The notes below the pieces were generated by a model, which worked only from the letters and a program-made list of their open reading frames with translations, was not told the origin of the DNA and did no database searches. From Bacteroidales bacterium (lineage in GTDB: Bacteria > Bacteroidota > Bacteroidia > Bacteroidales > UBA932): a stretch of DNA of 41,849 nt. The translations under genes and the position numbers were made by a program. The stretch covers positions 1 through 41,849 of the forward strand of contig JAEFAI010000019.1 of the NCBI GenBank assembly GCA_016291185.1. Reading direction: 5' to 3'. Positions 7,086 to 14,731 of this stretch are shown one piece after another (the stretch's first letter is position 1; each line of letters begins with the position of its first letter).

Positions 7086-7491
7086 AGAGAAATATACAGC
7101 CTTGATGCAGCGCTACTGGGAGGCGGAGACCACGCCGGCCGAGGAGCGCCGGCTCGCCCGGTACGCCGCCCGGACGGACGACCCCGCGTTCGAAGAACTG
7201 CGGGGCGTGCTGGGCTACCTGTCCCTGGGCCGGGCGCAGACGTCCCGCCGGGCCCCGGCCCGCTGGGCGTATTCCTGCGCCGCCGTCGCGGCCGCCCTGG
7301 TCATCCTTCTCTCCGTCGGGTTGTTCCCCCGATTCAAGGGAGCGGAACGCGACGTGTGCGTCCGTTATTCTTACGGAGAGGCTTCTACCGACAGCGAGCA
7401 GATCATGGCGTCTGTGGATGCCTCGCTGGCGGACTTTTTTGCGGGCGAAACGCCCGCTGAAACAACCCTCATAGAAATGTTCCGGCGATGA
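7075..7491 (+). CDS. Probable anti-sigma factor with one membrane helix
   Basis: This 138-residue protein starts at an ATG inside the last codons of the sigma gene (11-base overlap), implying translational coupling. Its N-terminus (KYTALMQRYWEAETTPAEERRLARYAAR) has the RYWEAETTPAEE pattern common at the start of Bacteroidetes anti-sigma-like proteins. A single membrane helix spans about 62-82 (WAYSCAAVAAALVILLSVGLF), followed by a periplasmic tail of about 50 residues. It should bind the upstream ECF factor in the cytosol and sense the envelope. I see no FecR domain and no zinc-finger cysteines. The tail (DSEQIMASVDASLADFFAG) has no known sensor motif, so the signal is unknown. Confidence 0.75.
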   Translation: MTDKEKYTALMQRYWEAETTPAEERRLARYAARTDDPAFEELRGVLGYLSLGRAQTSRRAPARWAYSCAAVAAALVILLSVGLFPRFKGAERDVCVRYSYGEASTDSEQIMASVDASLADFFAGETPAETTLIEMFRR

Positions 7492-7931
7492 AAAAGATAC
7501 TCCTTTGCATACTGGCGCTGCTCCTTTCCTCCGGAGCGGCCTTTGCCCAGCGGGGCCTGAGCTGCAACGCAATCTTTCGCGGGCGGGTCATCTCCTCCGA
7601 CCGCATGATCCGGACGGAAGTCCGCGGCAGCAGCATGACCACGTACAAACTGGATTTCTATCGCAGCGTCCAGTTCCAGGTCGATGAGAAAGAGGCGCTG
7701 GAGGTGGCTGCGTTGGTGAAAGCCGACGCAGATGCGGCGGTGTCCGCCGAGACGGAAGTGATCGGGAAATTGCTGACCTACGCCCTGATCCAGCCCGCCC
7801 AGCGGGGCAAGACCCACCGCTACCTCTGCTACCAGGCCCGTCCGGTCGGGCCTGCCTGGGTCATCACCATCCTGTACCTGGAGGGCACCGCCACCCTGGA
7901 AGATCTCCGTTCCATGTTCGACAAACAATAA
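7488..7931 (+). CDS. Secreted protein, DUF6108-like
   Basis: The 147-residue protein has a clean signal peptide (MKKILLCILALLLSSGAAFA, cleavage before QRGLS) and no lipobox. The mature part is a small alpha/beta domain: NAIFRGRVISSDRMIRTEVRGSSMTTYKLDFYRSVQF, then a helix rich in Ala/Asp/Glu, then HRYLCYQA and WVITILYLEGTATLEDLRSMF. The pattern of a charged R-G-x-x-M strand followed by TTYKLDFYRSV resembles small exported Bacteroidetes proteins that I recall as DUF6108; this label is tentative. It overlaps the anti-sigma gene by 4 bases (ATGA) and precedes the barrel gene by 2 bases, so all four are one transcript. A periplasmic role connected with the sigma system is likely but its nature is not visible. 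Confidence 0.6.
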   Translation: MKKILLCILALLLSSGAAFAQRGLSCNAIFRGRVISSDRMIRTEVRGSSMTTYKLDFYRSVQFQVDEKEALEVAALVKADADAAVSAETEVIGKLLTYALIQPAQRGKTHRYLCYQARPVGPAWVITILYLEGTATLEDLRSMFDKQ

Positions 7932-7933
7932 GC

Positions 7934-8536
7934 ATGATGAAATACTTGATATCGATCCTTTTCGCCCTTATGGTTTTCTTTCCCGCCGTCGCCCAGCAGG
8001 TCGACACGACTTCCACGGTGGTCGGCAATAAACTGGACTTTGAATCGCCCAACTTCGTGGCCAAGGATTATTTCGAGGAGGTCAAGGCGCACCTGTCGGC
8101 CGAGGGCCGCAAAAACTGGAAGCCGGAGTTCAGCGTCCGGGGCGTGGGAATGATTTACCATGAATCGATAACCCTGACCGGAGGCATCCGAACCAGTCCC
8201 AACAAGGTGTTTGGATTGGGCCTGGGACACAGTTTGGTGTTTTACGATGCCAATCCTGCCAAAGCATATAACATAGACTTCTTCCTTTATCACCGGCATT
8301 ACATCCCGCTGGACCGGAAACGCCGCTTTTCTATCTACAGTGACTTGATGGTCGGAGGGTCATATGTCTATAAGGCTTTTGGATATATCATTGACGGTGC
8401 TCCAGTGGCCGGGGTTTGCAGATGGTACTTCTCCTGGGAACCGGGGCTTTCCATCCGGCTATGGGGTAAGTCAAATCTTTTCCTTGGCCCAACTATCGGT
8501 CCGTCCATGGGCTTACACCTCGGCCTGGCGATCTGA
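7934..8536 (+). CDS. Exported outer-membrane beta-barrel-like protein
   Basis: A signal peptide (MMKYLISILFALMVFFPAVAQ) precedes about 180 residues of alternating hydrophobic and aromatic strands: VRGVGMIYHES, GFGL-type turns, HSLVFYDA, NIDFFLYHRHYIP, FSIYSDLMVGGSYV, YFSWEPGLSIRLWG, LFLGPTIGPSMGLHLGLAI. The glycine-rich paired strands and hydrophobic C-terminus suit a small outer-membrane barrel. It may be translated from 7934 or the next ATG at 7937. It is the last gene of the second ECF operon, so it may be an envelope product under that sigma factor. Its TGA stop (8534-8536) directly abuts the stop of the opposing transposase gene (8537-8539), leaving no room for a terminator between them. 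Confidence 0.7.
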   Translation: MMKYLISILFALMVFFPAVAQQVDTTSTVVGNKLDFESPNFVAKDYFEEVKAHLSAEGRKNWKPEFSVRGVGMIYHESITLTGGIRTSPNKVFGLGLGHSLVFYDANPAKAYNIDFFLYHRHYIPLDRKRRFSIYSDLMVGGSYVYKAFGYIIDGAPVAGVCRWYFSWEPGLSIRLWGKSNLFLGPTIGPSMGLHLGLAI

Positions 8537-9484
8537 TCAGAACCCGGCGGGATGATCCGCCAGTGCCAGGCAGCGAAGAAGCTGGGCGGCGGGGGCGTGA
8601 AAGCGCCGGGTCAGATCGCCGGCGATGCGGCGCCGCTGTTCGGCGGTCAGCTGATAGACGGAGATCCTGCCATAACTCCGGACATACTCTCTGTCGATGA
8701 CTTGGCATAGATCCATGTCCGAACGCTGCGACGGAGAATAGTTGTACCCCTTCTCGCTGGCGAGCATTTTCGCGATCGGCTCATATTGCGTGGCCTGCTC
8801 CATCGACTCGAGCGTGATTGGCGCATCGGAAACGCCGTCTTCCCGCTGCTCCCGCTGCCATCCCTCGCCGGACAGGCGACTCATATAATAATCGAAGCAG
8901 CGTGGTGTCCGATAGCAGTGCTCCACCCGCGCCAACTGCTCGAAAGAATTGCGGATCAGCATTCCATGTCGGTCCATCGCGAAGTGATCGGGGAACTCCG
9001 AGCGTCGCGGCAGGTGCCGGGCAATATCCCGCCGGGAGGTGATGACACCTTCCTGGGGAAGTTTTCCAAGTTCTTGGCAAAACAAATGGTTGGCCGAACA
9101 ATGGGGATAGCTGAACGGCGTAGCGCTCTGCCCGTGGTGCAGTCCGTTGCGGAGCACGTAACTGACGGCAGCCAGGATATGATTGCTGCCATCCAAGCGC
9201 AAGAGGAAATGACCGTCGTCAAACAGCGGACCGGTTCCCAGATGGCGATTCCGGTGGTACTTGGTGATGCGCATCTTCAGCGCGCGGCAAAAGCGGGTGA
9301 CCGCAGCCTCCTCGGCGAATGCAATACCGTGGATGTGGGTGGACATGATGGCGTCCGCCCAAAGTTCGACCTGACAAGCGAAGGCTTCGAGCGCCAAAAT
9401 ATTGGTGATGTTGCGGATGTCTTCGTCGTCCCGGAACAGGACCTCATCGTGGCAGGTGATGCAGAAGTGGTAAAGTTGTTTCAT
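8537..9484 (-). CDS. Y1-type (IS200-like/REP-associated) transposase
   Basis: This 315-residue protein carries the Y1 HUH endonuclease core. The HUH motif is HIH at 50-52 (MSTHIHGIAF). Next comes RFCRALKMRITKYHRN, the GTGPLFDDGHFLLRL strand, and the probable catalytic Tyr109 in SYVLRNGLHHG, which corresponds to the Y-x-x-x-N-P-x-x-A-G motif of REP-associated tyrosine transposases (RAYTs). About 180 further residues form a C-terminal extension without a recognised domain. Such enzymes nick single-stranded DNA at hairpin-forming sequences. No flanking IS200 hairpin ends are evident. Instead the paired four-box repeats at 6424-6558 and 9609-9743 lie around it, copy B only 125 bases upstream of its start, the layout expected for a RAYT and its REP substrate. 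The key residues are intact, so activity is possible. Confidence 0.85.
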   Translation of the reverse strand: MKQLYHFCITCHDEVLFRDDEDIRNITNILALEAFACQVELWADAIMSTHIHGIAFAEEAAVTRFCRALKMRITKYHRNRHLGTGPLFDDGHFLLRLDGSNHILAAVSYVLRNGLHHGQSATPFSYPHCSANHLFCQELGKLPQEGVITSRRDIARHLPRRSEFPDHFAMDRHGMLIRNSFEQLARVEHCYRTPRCFDYYMSRLSGEGWQREQREDGVSDAPITLESMEQATQYEPIAKMLASEKGYNYSPSQRSDMDLCQVIDREYVRSYGRISVYQLTAEQRRRIAGDLTRRFHAPAAQLLRCLALADHPAGF

Positions 9485-9608
9485 AGCATATACAATTTAC
9501 CATAAAGATGGGGCCATCCTGCGGGAAGTCCAAGGGATCGTAAGATTTGTCCTGAAGAAATTGTGAAATCTTAATGCCCGGCGGGAAAAGTGCCCGAATC
9601 CCGGGACG

Positions 9609-9743
9609 AACAGGTGTCCAGAAAATCGGCATTTGGTGCAATATAATTGGACACCTCCCCCGCAAATCGGGCGAAAACAGCCCAAAACACCGACAGGTGT
9701 CCAGAAAAAACGCGTAGAATGGCGATTTTGCGGACACCTGTCC
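9609..9743 (-). repeat. Four-box palindromic repeat, copy B (REP-like)
   Basis: This is the inverted counterpart of 6424-6558: boxes at 9611-9619, 9649-9657, 9692-9702 and 9732-9743, same length, about 13 differences in 135. It sits between the start of the Y1 transposase (9484) and the stop of the cytidylate-kinase-like gene (9776). The best conserved part is the 41 bases around the pair at 9692-9743, including the spacer with ACGCGTAGAATGGCGATTTT. The remainder of 9485-9775 shows no other gene. Confidence 0.9.
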
Positions 9744-9775
9744 GAGGTTCCGGGTCAAGCCCGGAATGTCCGGGG

Positions 9776-10390
9776 CTACAGCAGCCCGGCTTTGCGGCCG
9801 AAGTCGATGATGATGTCAACGCAGCCCTCGAGGCCGAGCAGCGAGGAGTCGAGGCAAAGGTCGTAGTTGGAAGCGACACCCCAGTTGCCCAGGGTGAAGA
9901 AGTTGTAGTAGTCCCGGCGCGCCCGCTCTTTCTTGACGATGAACTTCTCCGCTTCCTCGGCGCTCATCCCCGTTCGCGCGCAGACGCGGGCTACACGGTC
10001 CTCCATCGGCGCACAGATGAACACGTCCAGGCACTCCATGTCGCGCAGGACGTAGTTCGAAGCGCGTCCCAGGAAGATGGCGCTGCCCTGCTGCGCGATA
10101 CTGCGGATAGCATCGCTCTGATACTTGAAGAGCTCGGTCTCGTCGATTCCCGAAGGGGCGTACGAGCTGGCACGGTTCAGGCCGAACAGCGATCCGAAGC
10201 GGAAGAGACGGCGCTTCTCGTCATTCTTCCTGAAAAAGGCCGGGCTGAAACCGCTCTCGGCAGCCGCTTTCTGCAGGAGTTCGTTGTCATAGACCGGGAT
10301 GCCCAGGCGCTTGCCGAGCAGGTCGGCGACGCCCTTGCCACCGGCGCCGAACTGGCGCCCGATGTTGATCAGGATGTGCTTCTCGTCCAT
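9776..10390 (-). CDS. Cytidylate-kinase-like family protein
   Basis: I start this at the ATG ending at 10390 (204 residues, MDEKHILINIGRQFGAGGKGVADLLGKRLGIPVYDNELLQKAA). It is typical of the cytidylate-kinase-like family (Cytidylate_kin2): a degenerate P-loop (GRQFGAGGKGVA) replacing the usual GxxGxGKS/T, then FLGRASNYVLRD, DVFICAPMEDRVARV and a C-terminal KKERARRDYYNFFT segment with the LID-like arginines. Members bind nucleotides, but the physiological substrate is not well established, so it should not be called cmk. It is the last gene of a minus-strand operon, 4 bases after the MATE transporter stop. A truncated duplicate of its last 52 codons lies at 6158-6316. Confidence 0.85.
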   Translation of the reverse strand: MDEKHILINIGRQFGAGGKGVADLLGKRLGIPVYDNELLQKAAAESGFSPAFFRKNDEKRRLFRFGSLFGLNRASSYAPSGIDETELFKYQSDAIRSIAQQGSAIFLGRASNYVLRDMECLDVFICAPMEDRVARVCARTGMSAEEAEKFIVKKERARRDYYNFFTLGNWGVASNYDLCLDSSLLGLEGCVDIIIDFGRKAGLL

Positions 10391-10394
10391 ATTG

Positions 10395-11798
10395 CTAGGA
10401 TTGGATGTTACTGCCGAGGATATCGGGATTCTCACCATCCTTGAGCCGGTCGAATTTACGGAAAAGCTGGACAATCAGGATGGCGGAGACAATGACATTG
10501 AGGGTATCCGAGATCGGGAAACTAATCCAGACGCCCGTCTCCTGCAGCCACAGCGGCAAGGTATAGATCAGCGGCAGCAGGAACAGCAGCTGGCGCGACA
10601 ACGACAGGAAGATGGACTTGCGGACCATTCCGAGACACTGGAAGAAGTTGCCCGTGACCATGCCGAAGCCGACCAGGGCGAAGCCGCAGTTCATGATGCG
10701 CAGCCCCCGGGCGGCAAGGTCGATCAGCTGCGGATCGTTCGTGAACAGGCTCACGGCCTGGCGCGGGATCAGCTCCGACATCAGGAAGCAGAGCGTGGTG
10801 ACGAGCACCTCCCACTTGGCCGTGAGGATGAAGATTTCCCGGACGCGGCTGTACTGCCGCGCGCCGTAATTATAGCCGGCAATCGGCTGTAGGCCCTGGC
10901 TGAAGCCCATGTTGACCATCACGAAGAGCATGGTCAGCCGGTTCAGGATGCCATAGGCGCCGATGGCCATGTCGCCACCGTATTTGCCGAGCTGCTGGTT
11001 GATGAAGAGCGCCACCAGGCAGGCGGCCACATTCATCAGGAAGGGCCCGACGCCGATGGCAAGCGACTGCTTCGCGATGCGCCAGTCCAGCTGGAAAAGC
11101 GGACGGGTGAAATGCAGCAGGCGCCGCTTGTCGGACAGGAAGCGGAGCGTATAGGCGAGGGCCGCGAGCTGGCAGAGAATGGTCGCCAGGGCGGCACCGC
11201 GGATGCCCATCCCGAGCACAAAGATGAAGATCGGGTCCAGGATGGCATTGGAAATCACGGTAAAGAGTGTCAGCCCCATGGCCACTTTGGGGTGGCCGGA
11301 CGAGCGGATAAGGCCGTTGAATCCGTGATACAGGTGCGTGAAAACATTACCCGCGAGGATAATGAACATATAGTCCCGCGCGAAGGGCAGGGTGGCATCG
11401 CTGGCCCCAAAGAAACGCAGGATCGAGTCCAGGAATGGCAGGGTGATGGCGGTGAAGACGATGCCGATGATGACGTTGAGCGTCAGGACGTTGGACAGGA
11501 CCTTCTGCGCCGCGCCGTAGTTGCGCTGCCCCAGCAGGACGGAGATGAGCGTCATCGCGCCCACGCCAACCAGCGTACCCATCGCGATGGACAGGTTCAT
11601 CAGGGGGAAGGTGACGGCAAGGCCGCTGATGGCGGCCGAACCCACACCGGGGATATGCCCGATGTAGATGCTGTCCACCATATTGTATAACGAAGCCGCC
11701 GTCTGGGCGATGATGCCCGGGACGGCGTACTGTCTCAGAAGTTTGCCGATTTTCTCGGTTCCGAGCTCGGTCGGAGCTGCACTGGTTGTCTCTGCCAT
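10395..11798 (-). CDS. MATE family multidrug/toxin efflux transporter
   Basis: The 467-residue protein has about 12 membrane helices in two related halves, as in MATE (NorM/DinF/MepA-like) antiporters that export cationic compounds using H+ or Na+ gradients. Recognisable parts are the N-terminal PGIIAQTAASLYNMVDSIYIGHIPG motif, GLAVTFPLMNLSIAMGTLVGVGAM, the second-half GFSQGLQPIAGYNYGARQ motif typical of the MepA/VmrA-type branch, and a short soluble C-terminus (KFDRLKDGENPDIL). It follows the FKBP lipoprotein gene by 3 bases and precedes the kinase-like gene by 4 bases, so it is part of a four-gene minus-strand transcript from the promoter near 13950. Substrate unknown. Confidence 0.92.
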   Translation of the reverse strand: MAETTSAAPTELGTEKIGKLLRQYAVPGIIAQTAASLYNMVDSIYIGHIPGVGSAAISGLAVTFPLMNLSIAMGTLVGVGAMTLISVLLGQRNYGAAQKVLSNVLTLNVIIGIVFTAITLPFLDSILRFFGASDATLPFARDYMFIILAGNVFTHLYHGFNGLIRSSGHPKVAMGLTLFTVISNAILDPIFIFVLGMGIRGAALATILCQLAALAYTLRFLSDKRRLLHFTRPLFQLDWRIAKQSLAIGVGPFLMNVAACLVALFINQQLGKYGGDMAIGAYGILNRLTMLFVMVNMGFSQGLQPIAGYNYGARQYSRVREIFILTAKWEVLVTTLCFLMSELIPRQAVSLFTNDPQLIDLAARGLRIMNCGFALVGFGMVTGNFFQCLGMVRKSIFLSLSRQLLFLLPLIYTLPLWLQETGVWISFPISDTLNVIVSAILIVQLFRKFDRLKDGENPDILGSNIQS

Positions 11799-11801
11799 GC
11801 G

Positions 11802-12878
11802 CTAGGAAGCCGGTTTGTCAACAATCTCCAAATCGAAGCGCAGCGGGGAATAGGCTGGTATCGAAGGGCTGGACCCCTTGGCGCCATAGCCCCAGTTAGA
11901 AATGAAGATAGCCGTGCCTTTTTCGTGCGGGTGCATCTGGTCAAGACCATAGCCAAAGCCGTTGATCACGCTGGAGCTGCTGCTCGATCCGGAAACGGTC
12001 ATGGTGATGCTCGTGTAGTCCTTGTCTGCGCCATACCACTTGATGGAGCAGGGACCATAGGTCCGCGAGGCGGAATAGATGCCGTAATACTTGGCGGTGT
12101 CGGCGATGCTGGTGTCAAACACCGTGCCGTCCAGGCGACGGCCGATATAGTTAATGTAGATCGTCGAGTCGTTCTTGAATGTCTCTGAAGAGGAAGGTGC
12201 TCCGGTCTGGAAATAATAGAATCCAAGCTTGACCGAATCCTTGACGCTCTTGCCGGGGTAGTTGGCCGCAACATAACGTCCGACCGAGTCGATCTGCCAC
12301 TGCTGGATGTCGGGGATGACCTCTCTCAGCGCAATCTCATAGATCAGGGGCGTGGAGCCGGAGACCTTCTGCTCGTAGTACTCGGCCTTACTGTAGAGAA
12401 TCGGAGCGCCAGTGCTGGCGTCCATGCCCAGCAGCCAGCCGGGAATCATGACTTTGCGGCGTCCGCCGACGTTCATCGCCGCCAGGGATTCTTCTACCCC
12501 CGCGGTCTGCCCGCTCGCGCCGCGGACCCAGACGACCGGTCCGTAGTACGGATTCTTGCTGGCATTCTTCTCATAGGTGCCCAATTGCTTGGACAGCGTC
12601 TCGTCTGAGGTGCCCTGGACCGTGCCGTCCAGCGTACGGACCGTATAATCAACCCGCACAAAAGGATAATCCTCCGGGGAGCTGGCGGACGTACCCGTGC
12701 CCGGCGTCTCGTCCAGGACATAGGCGCCCAGCGGCGTGCGGATGGCATCAGGGTGATATACCTGCACCCAGGCTTCCAGGTAGCGTTTGGCGTCATCGTT
12801 CACGCCCACCTTCGGGGACTTGGCGCAGCCGGCGAAGACAAGCGCTGCCAAACTCAAATATAAGATGGTTTTCTTCAT
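11802..12878 (-). CDS. FKBP-type peptidyl-prolyl isomerase lipoprotein, two-domain
   Basis: The 358-residue protein starts with a lipoprotein signal (MKKTILYLSLAALVFAGC, lipidated Cys18). Two FKBP-like domains are visible: one around 70-190 (VRVDYTVRTLDGTVQGTSDE, then NVGGRRKVMIPGWLLGM) and one around 235-355 (INYIGRRLDGTVFDTSIADTAKYYG, INGFGYGLDQMHPHEKGTAIFISNWGYGAKG, SPLRFDLEIVD). The GDGTVFDTS-type strand and the YG..G.IP-type segment mark FKBP folds, though both domains deviate from the consensus. It would assist folding of proteins in the periplasm or at the outer membrane. Bacteroidetes place such proteins near nrnA-type genes; here it follows that gene by 7 bases. The SGSSSSSS run near 298-303 is a low-complexity insert. 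Confidence 0.85.
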   Translation of the reverse strand: MKKTILYLSLAALVFAGCAKSPKVGVNDDAKRYLEAWVQVYHPDAIRTPLGAYVLDETPGTGTSASSPEDYPFVRVDYTVRTLDGTVQGTSDETLSKQLGTYEKNASKNPYYGPVVWVRGASGQTAGVEESLAAMNVGGRRKVMIPGWLLGMDASTGAPILYSKAEYYEQKVSGSTPLIYEIALREVIPDIQQWQIDSVGRYVAANYPGKSVKDSVKLGFYYFQTGAPSSSETFKNDSTIYINYIGRRLDGTVFDTSIADTAKYYGIYSASRTYGPCSIKWYGADKDYTSITMTVSGSSSSSSVINGFGYGLDQMHPHEKGTAIFISNWGYGAKGSSPSIPAYSPLRFDLEIVDKPAS

Positions 12879-12885
12879 AATCGGT

Positions 12886-13926
12886 TCATTGATTCCGCAT
12901 AAATCGTGCCGTCACGTCAGAGACGTATTGCTCCGCATCAGCCGGCGTTGAAATGTCTTGCGGGAAGAAAAGCTTCCCGCCTGCCGCTTGCTCGTGGCCG
13001 CCGCCATGGAAAGCCTCCGTGGCCAGCCGGTTGGCAGAAACGCCTGCCTTGGAACGGATGGACACGCGGAAGTGCCCTTCGTCCTCGCGAAGCACCAGGC
13101 TGATGCGCACGCTGCCGATGCCCAGCGGCAGGTTGACAAATCCTTCGGATTCGCCTTCCTGCATGCCGAAGCGCTGCATGAATGCCCGGTCCAGGATGAC
13201 GTACGCAACGCCGTCCGGCCGCACGACCATACGCTCGGCGAGGACGGCGCCCATGGCCCGGAAGCGGTTCTCGCGATAATTCTGATAAAGTTGTCCCAGC
13301 AACGCATCCCGGTCCACGCCGGCGGCCAGCAATTCGGAGGCCATTTGCAGGGTGGAGGGGAAAACGGAGTTGGCGAAGTTGTTGGTATCGGTGGTCATGC
13401 CCGTCATCAGGGACGTGAGCACCTGCATAGGGAGCTTCGAAGCCTTGCCGATGCCCGGCAGGGCAAGCAGTACCCAGTATAGCAATTCGCAGGTGGAGGA
13501 AATCTCCATCTCGCTGAAAATCAGGTCAAAGATCTCCCGATTCGGATTCAGGTGGTGGTCGATCAGGATTTTGCGAGCCGTTGAGGCCGTCAGGGCTGGG
13601 GCCAGCGATTCCGCACGGTTGAACGCGTTCATGTCCTGACAGATGATCAGGTCGCTCCCGGCAATCCAGGCCGCTGCGGCCTCCGATTCGCGGGAAGCGA
13701 CGATCCAGCCATCGGCGGGCAGCGCAAAATTGAGCGATGCGGGAGCGGCATCCGGCAGGAGCAGGCGGGCCTCCAGTCCGCGGCACTCGCGCAGATAGGT
13801 AAGCATGGCTGTACCGCTCCCGATTGCATCTCCGTCGGGATGTACGTGAACGACAATGGAAACGCGCCTCGCTGCCGCGAAGCAAGCCTCCAGCTGCTGG
13901 ATATCCGTGGGTATGAGCGCCTGCAT
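12886..13926 (-). CDS. nrnA: DHH-family phosphoesterase, NrnA-type oligoribonuclease/pAp phosphatase
   Basis: I prefer the ATG at 13926 (346 residues); a TTG three codons upstream is the alternative. DHH motifs appear in order: VVHVHPDGDAIGS near the N-terminus, CQDMNAFNR, the IDHHLNP signature, and ISSTCELLYW. The DHHA1 domain ends with FHGGGHEQAAGGKLFF, whose GGGH is the substrate-binding motif. NrnA-type proteins degrade short RNAs and cyclic-dinucleotide breakdown products and dephosphorylate pAp to AMP in the cytosol, using Mn2+. The gene leads a four-gene minus-strand operon and is divergent from the gene at 14030; both promoters lie in the 103-base gap. Length and motifs are complete. 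Specificity among DHH enzymes cannot be read from sequence alone. Confidence 0.88.
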   Translation of the reverse strand: MQALIPTDIQQLEACFAAARRVSIVVHVHPDGDAIGSGTAMLTYLRECRGLEARLLLPDAAPASLNFALPADGWIVASRESEAAAAWIAGSDLIICQDMNAFNRAESLAPALTASTARKILIDHHLNPNREIFDLIFSEMEISSTCELLYWVLLALPGIGKASKLPMQVLTSLMTGMTTDTNNFANSVFPSTLQMASELLAAGVDRDALLGQLYQNYRENRFRAMGAVLAERMVVRPDGVAYVILDRAFMQRFGMQEGESEGFVNLPLGIGSVRISLVLREDEGHFRVSIRSKAGVSANRLATEAFHGGGHEQAAGGKLFFPQDISTPADAEQYVSDVTARFMRNQ

Positions 13927-13945
13927 GTCTTCCAAAAAAACTGTG

Positions 13946-13976
13946 CAAATTTAATAAGAATATTGCATTTGATAAA
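13946..13976 (-). promoter_or_regulatory. Promoter of the nrnA operon
   Basis: On the minus strand TTT (13974-13976), 20 bases, then TAAATTTG (13946-13953), an exact -7 match. It lies 19 bases before the ATG at 13926 and interleaves with the divergent promoter at 13963-13993. Confidence 0.65.
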
Positions 13977-13993
13977 TCAATTTCATAACTTTG
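13963..13993 (+). promoter_or_regulatory. Promoter of the 14030-15722 operon
   Basis: TTG (13963-13965), 20 bases, then TAACTTTG (13986-13993), an exact match to TAnnTTTG with ideal spacing. The start ATG is at 14030. It overlaps the minus-strand nrnA promoter by about 14 bases. Confidence 0.7.
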
Positions 13994-14029
13994 TGGGACT
14001 TTGGATATCAAATAAAATTAACCCATACA

Positions 14030-14731
14030 ATGAACAAAGTAACAAAGATTATTTTTGAAGTCGCCCTGCTGGCGCTCATCTGCGGCCTTGTTTATGTGCT
14101 GTACAGCAACATCATGAAGCCGGTCAACTTCAACAAAGAGAAGGAAACCCGGCAGGCCGTTGCCGTGCAGCGTCTGAAGGACATCCGCACCCTGCAGGTC
14201 GCCTTCAAGTCCGTCACCGGTAAGTTCAACTCCTCGATCGATTCCCTTAAGCAGTTCTACGAGTCCGGCCAGATGGAAATCGTGATGCAGATCGGTTCCA
14301 ATGACGACTCCCTCGCCGTGATGAACACCGAGGCTATCAAGAAAGCTAACAAGAACCTCAAGCCCGAGCAGCTCACCGCGAAGCTTCAGGAGGCTTATGC
14401 CGCTGGCCAGAAGGTCGTGTTCTCCACCGTCACCAAGGTTCCGGTGCGCGACACCCTCTTCAACAACCGTCCTGACTTCTGCGCCGACTCCCTTAAATAC
14501 ATCCCGTTCTCCGGCAAGCAGCCTGTCGAGATGGAGTCCGCCATCAAGATGGTGTCCGGTGTTCCCGTGCCCCTCTTTGAGGCCCGCATCCCCTGGAAGG
14601 CCCTCCTCCACGGTATGGATCGTCAGCTGATCATCAACCTGAACGCGGAGAGCCGTGACCTCAACCGCTACGAAGGTCTGCAGGTCGGTTCCGTCACCGC
14701 CCCGAACAACAACGCAGGTAACTGGGAGTAG
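14030..14731 (+). CDS. Conserved Bacteroidales membrane-anchored protein
   Basis: The ATG at 14030 (233 residues) fits the promoter just upstream; an in-frame start at 13991 would fall inside that promoter. One N-terminal membrane helix (about 7-26, IFEVALLALICGLVYVLYSNIM) anchors a soluble domain predicted outside the cytosol. The stretch FNKEKETRQAVAVQRLKDIRTLQVAFKSVTGKF suggests a long helix; the end (LIINLNAESRDLNRYEGLQVGSVTAPNNNAGNWE) is highly reminiscent of a conserved Bacteroidales hypothetical protein usually placed just before DUF3822 and rsmD, as here. The overall plan of a membrane helix followed by a long amphipathic helix is pilin-like, but that is only a topological likeness. 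Function unknown. Confidence 0.82.
   Translation: MNKVTKIIFEVALLALICGLVYVLYSNIMKPVNFNKEKETRQAVAVQRLKDIRTLQVAFKSVTGKFNSSIDSLKQFYESGQMEIVMQIGSNDDSLAVMNTEAIKKANKNLKPEQLTAKLQEAYAAGQKVVFSTVTKVPVRDTLFNNRPDFCADSLKYIPFSGKQPVEMESAIKMVSGVPVPLFEARIPWKALLHGMDRQLIINLNAESRDLNRYEGLQVGSVTAPNNNAGNWE

Noticed and set aside
8537..9484. Complete IS200-type insertion sequence
   Set aside because: No subterminal hairpins or defined element ends were found at its borders, and no TnpB gene accompanies it; the RAYT reading fits better.
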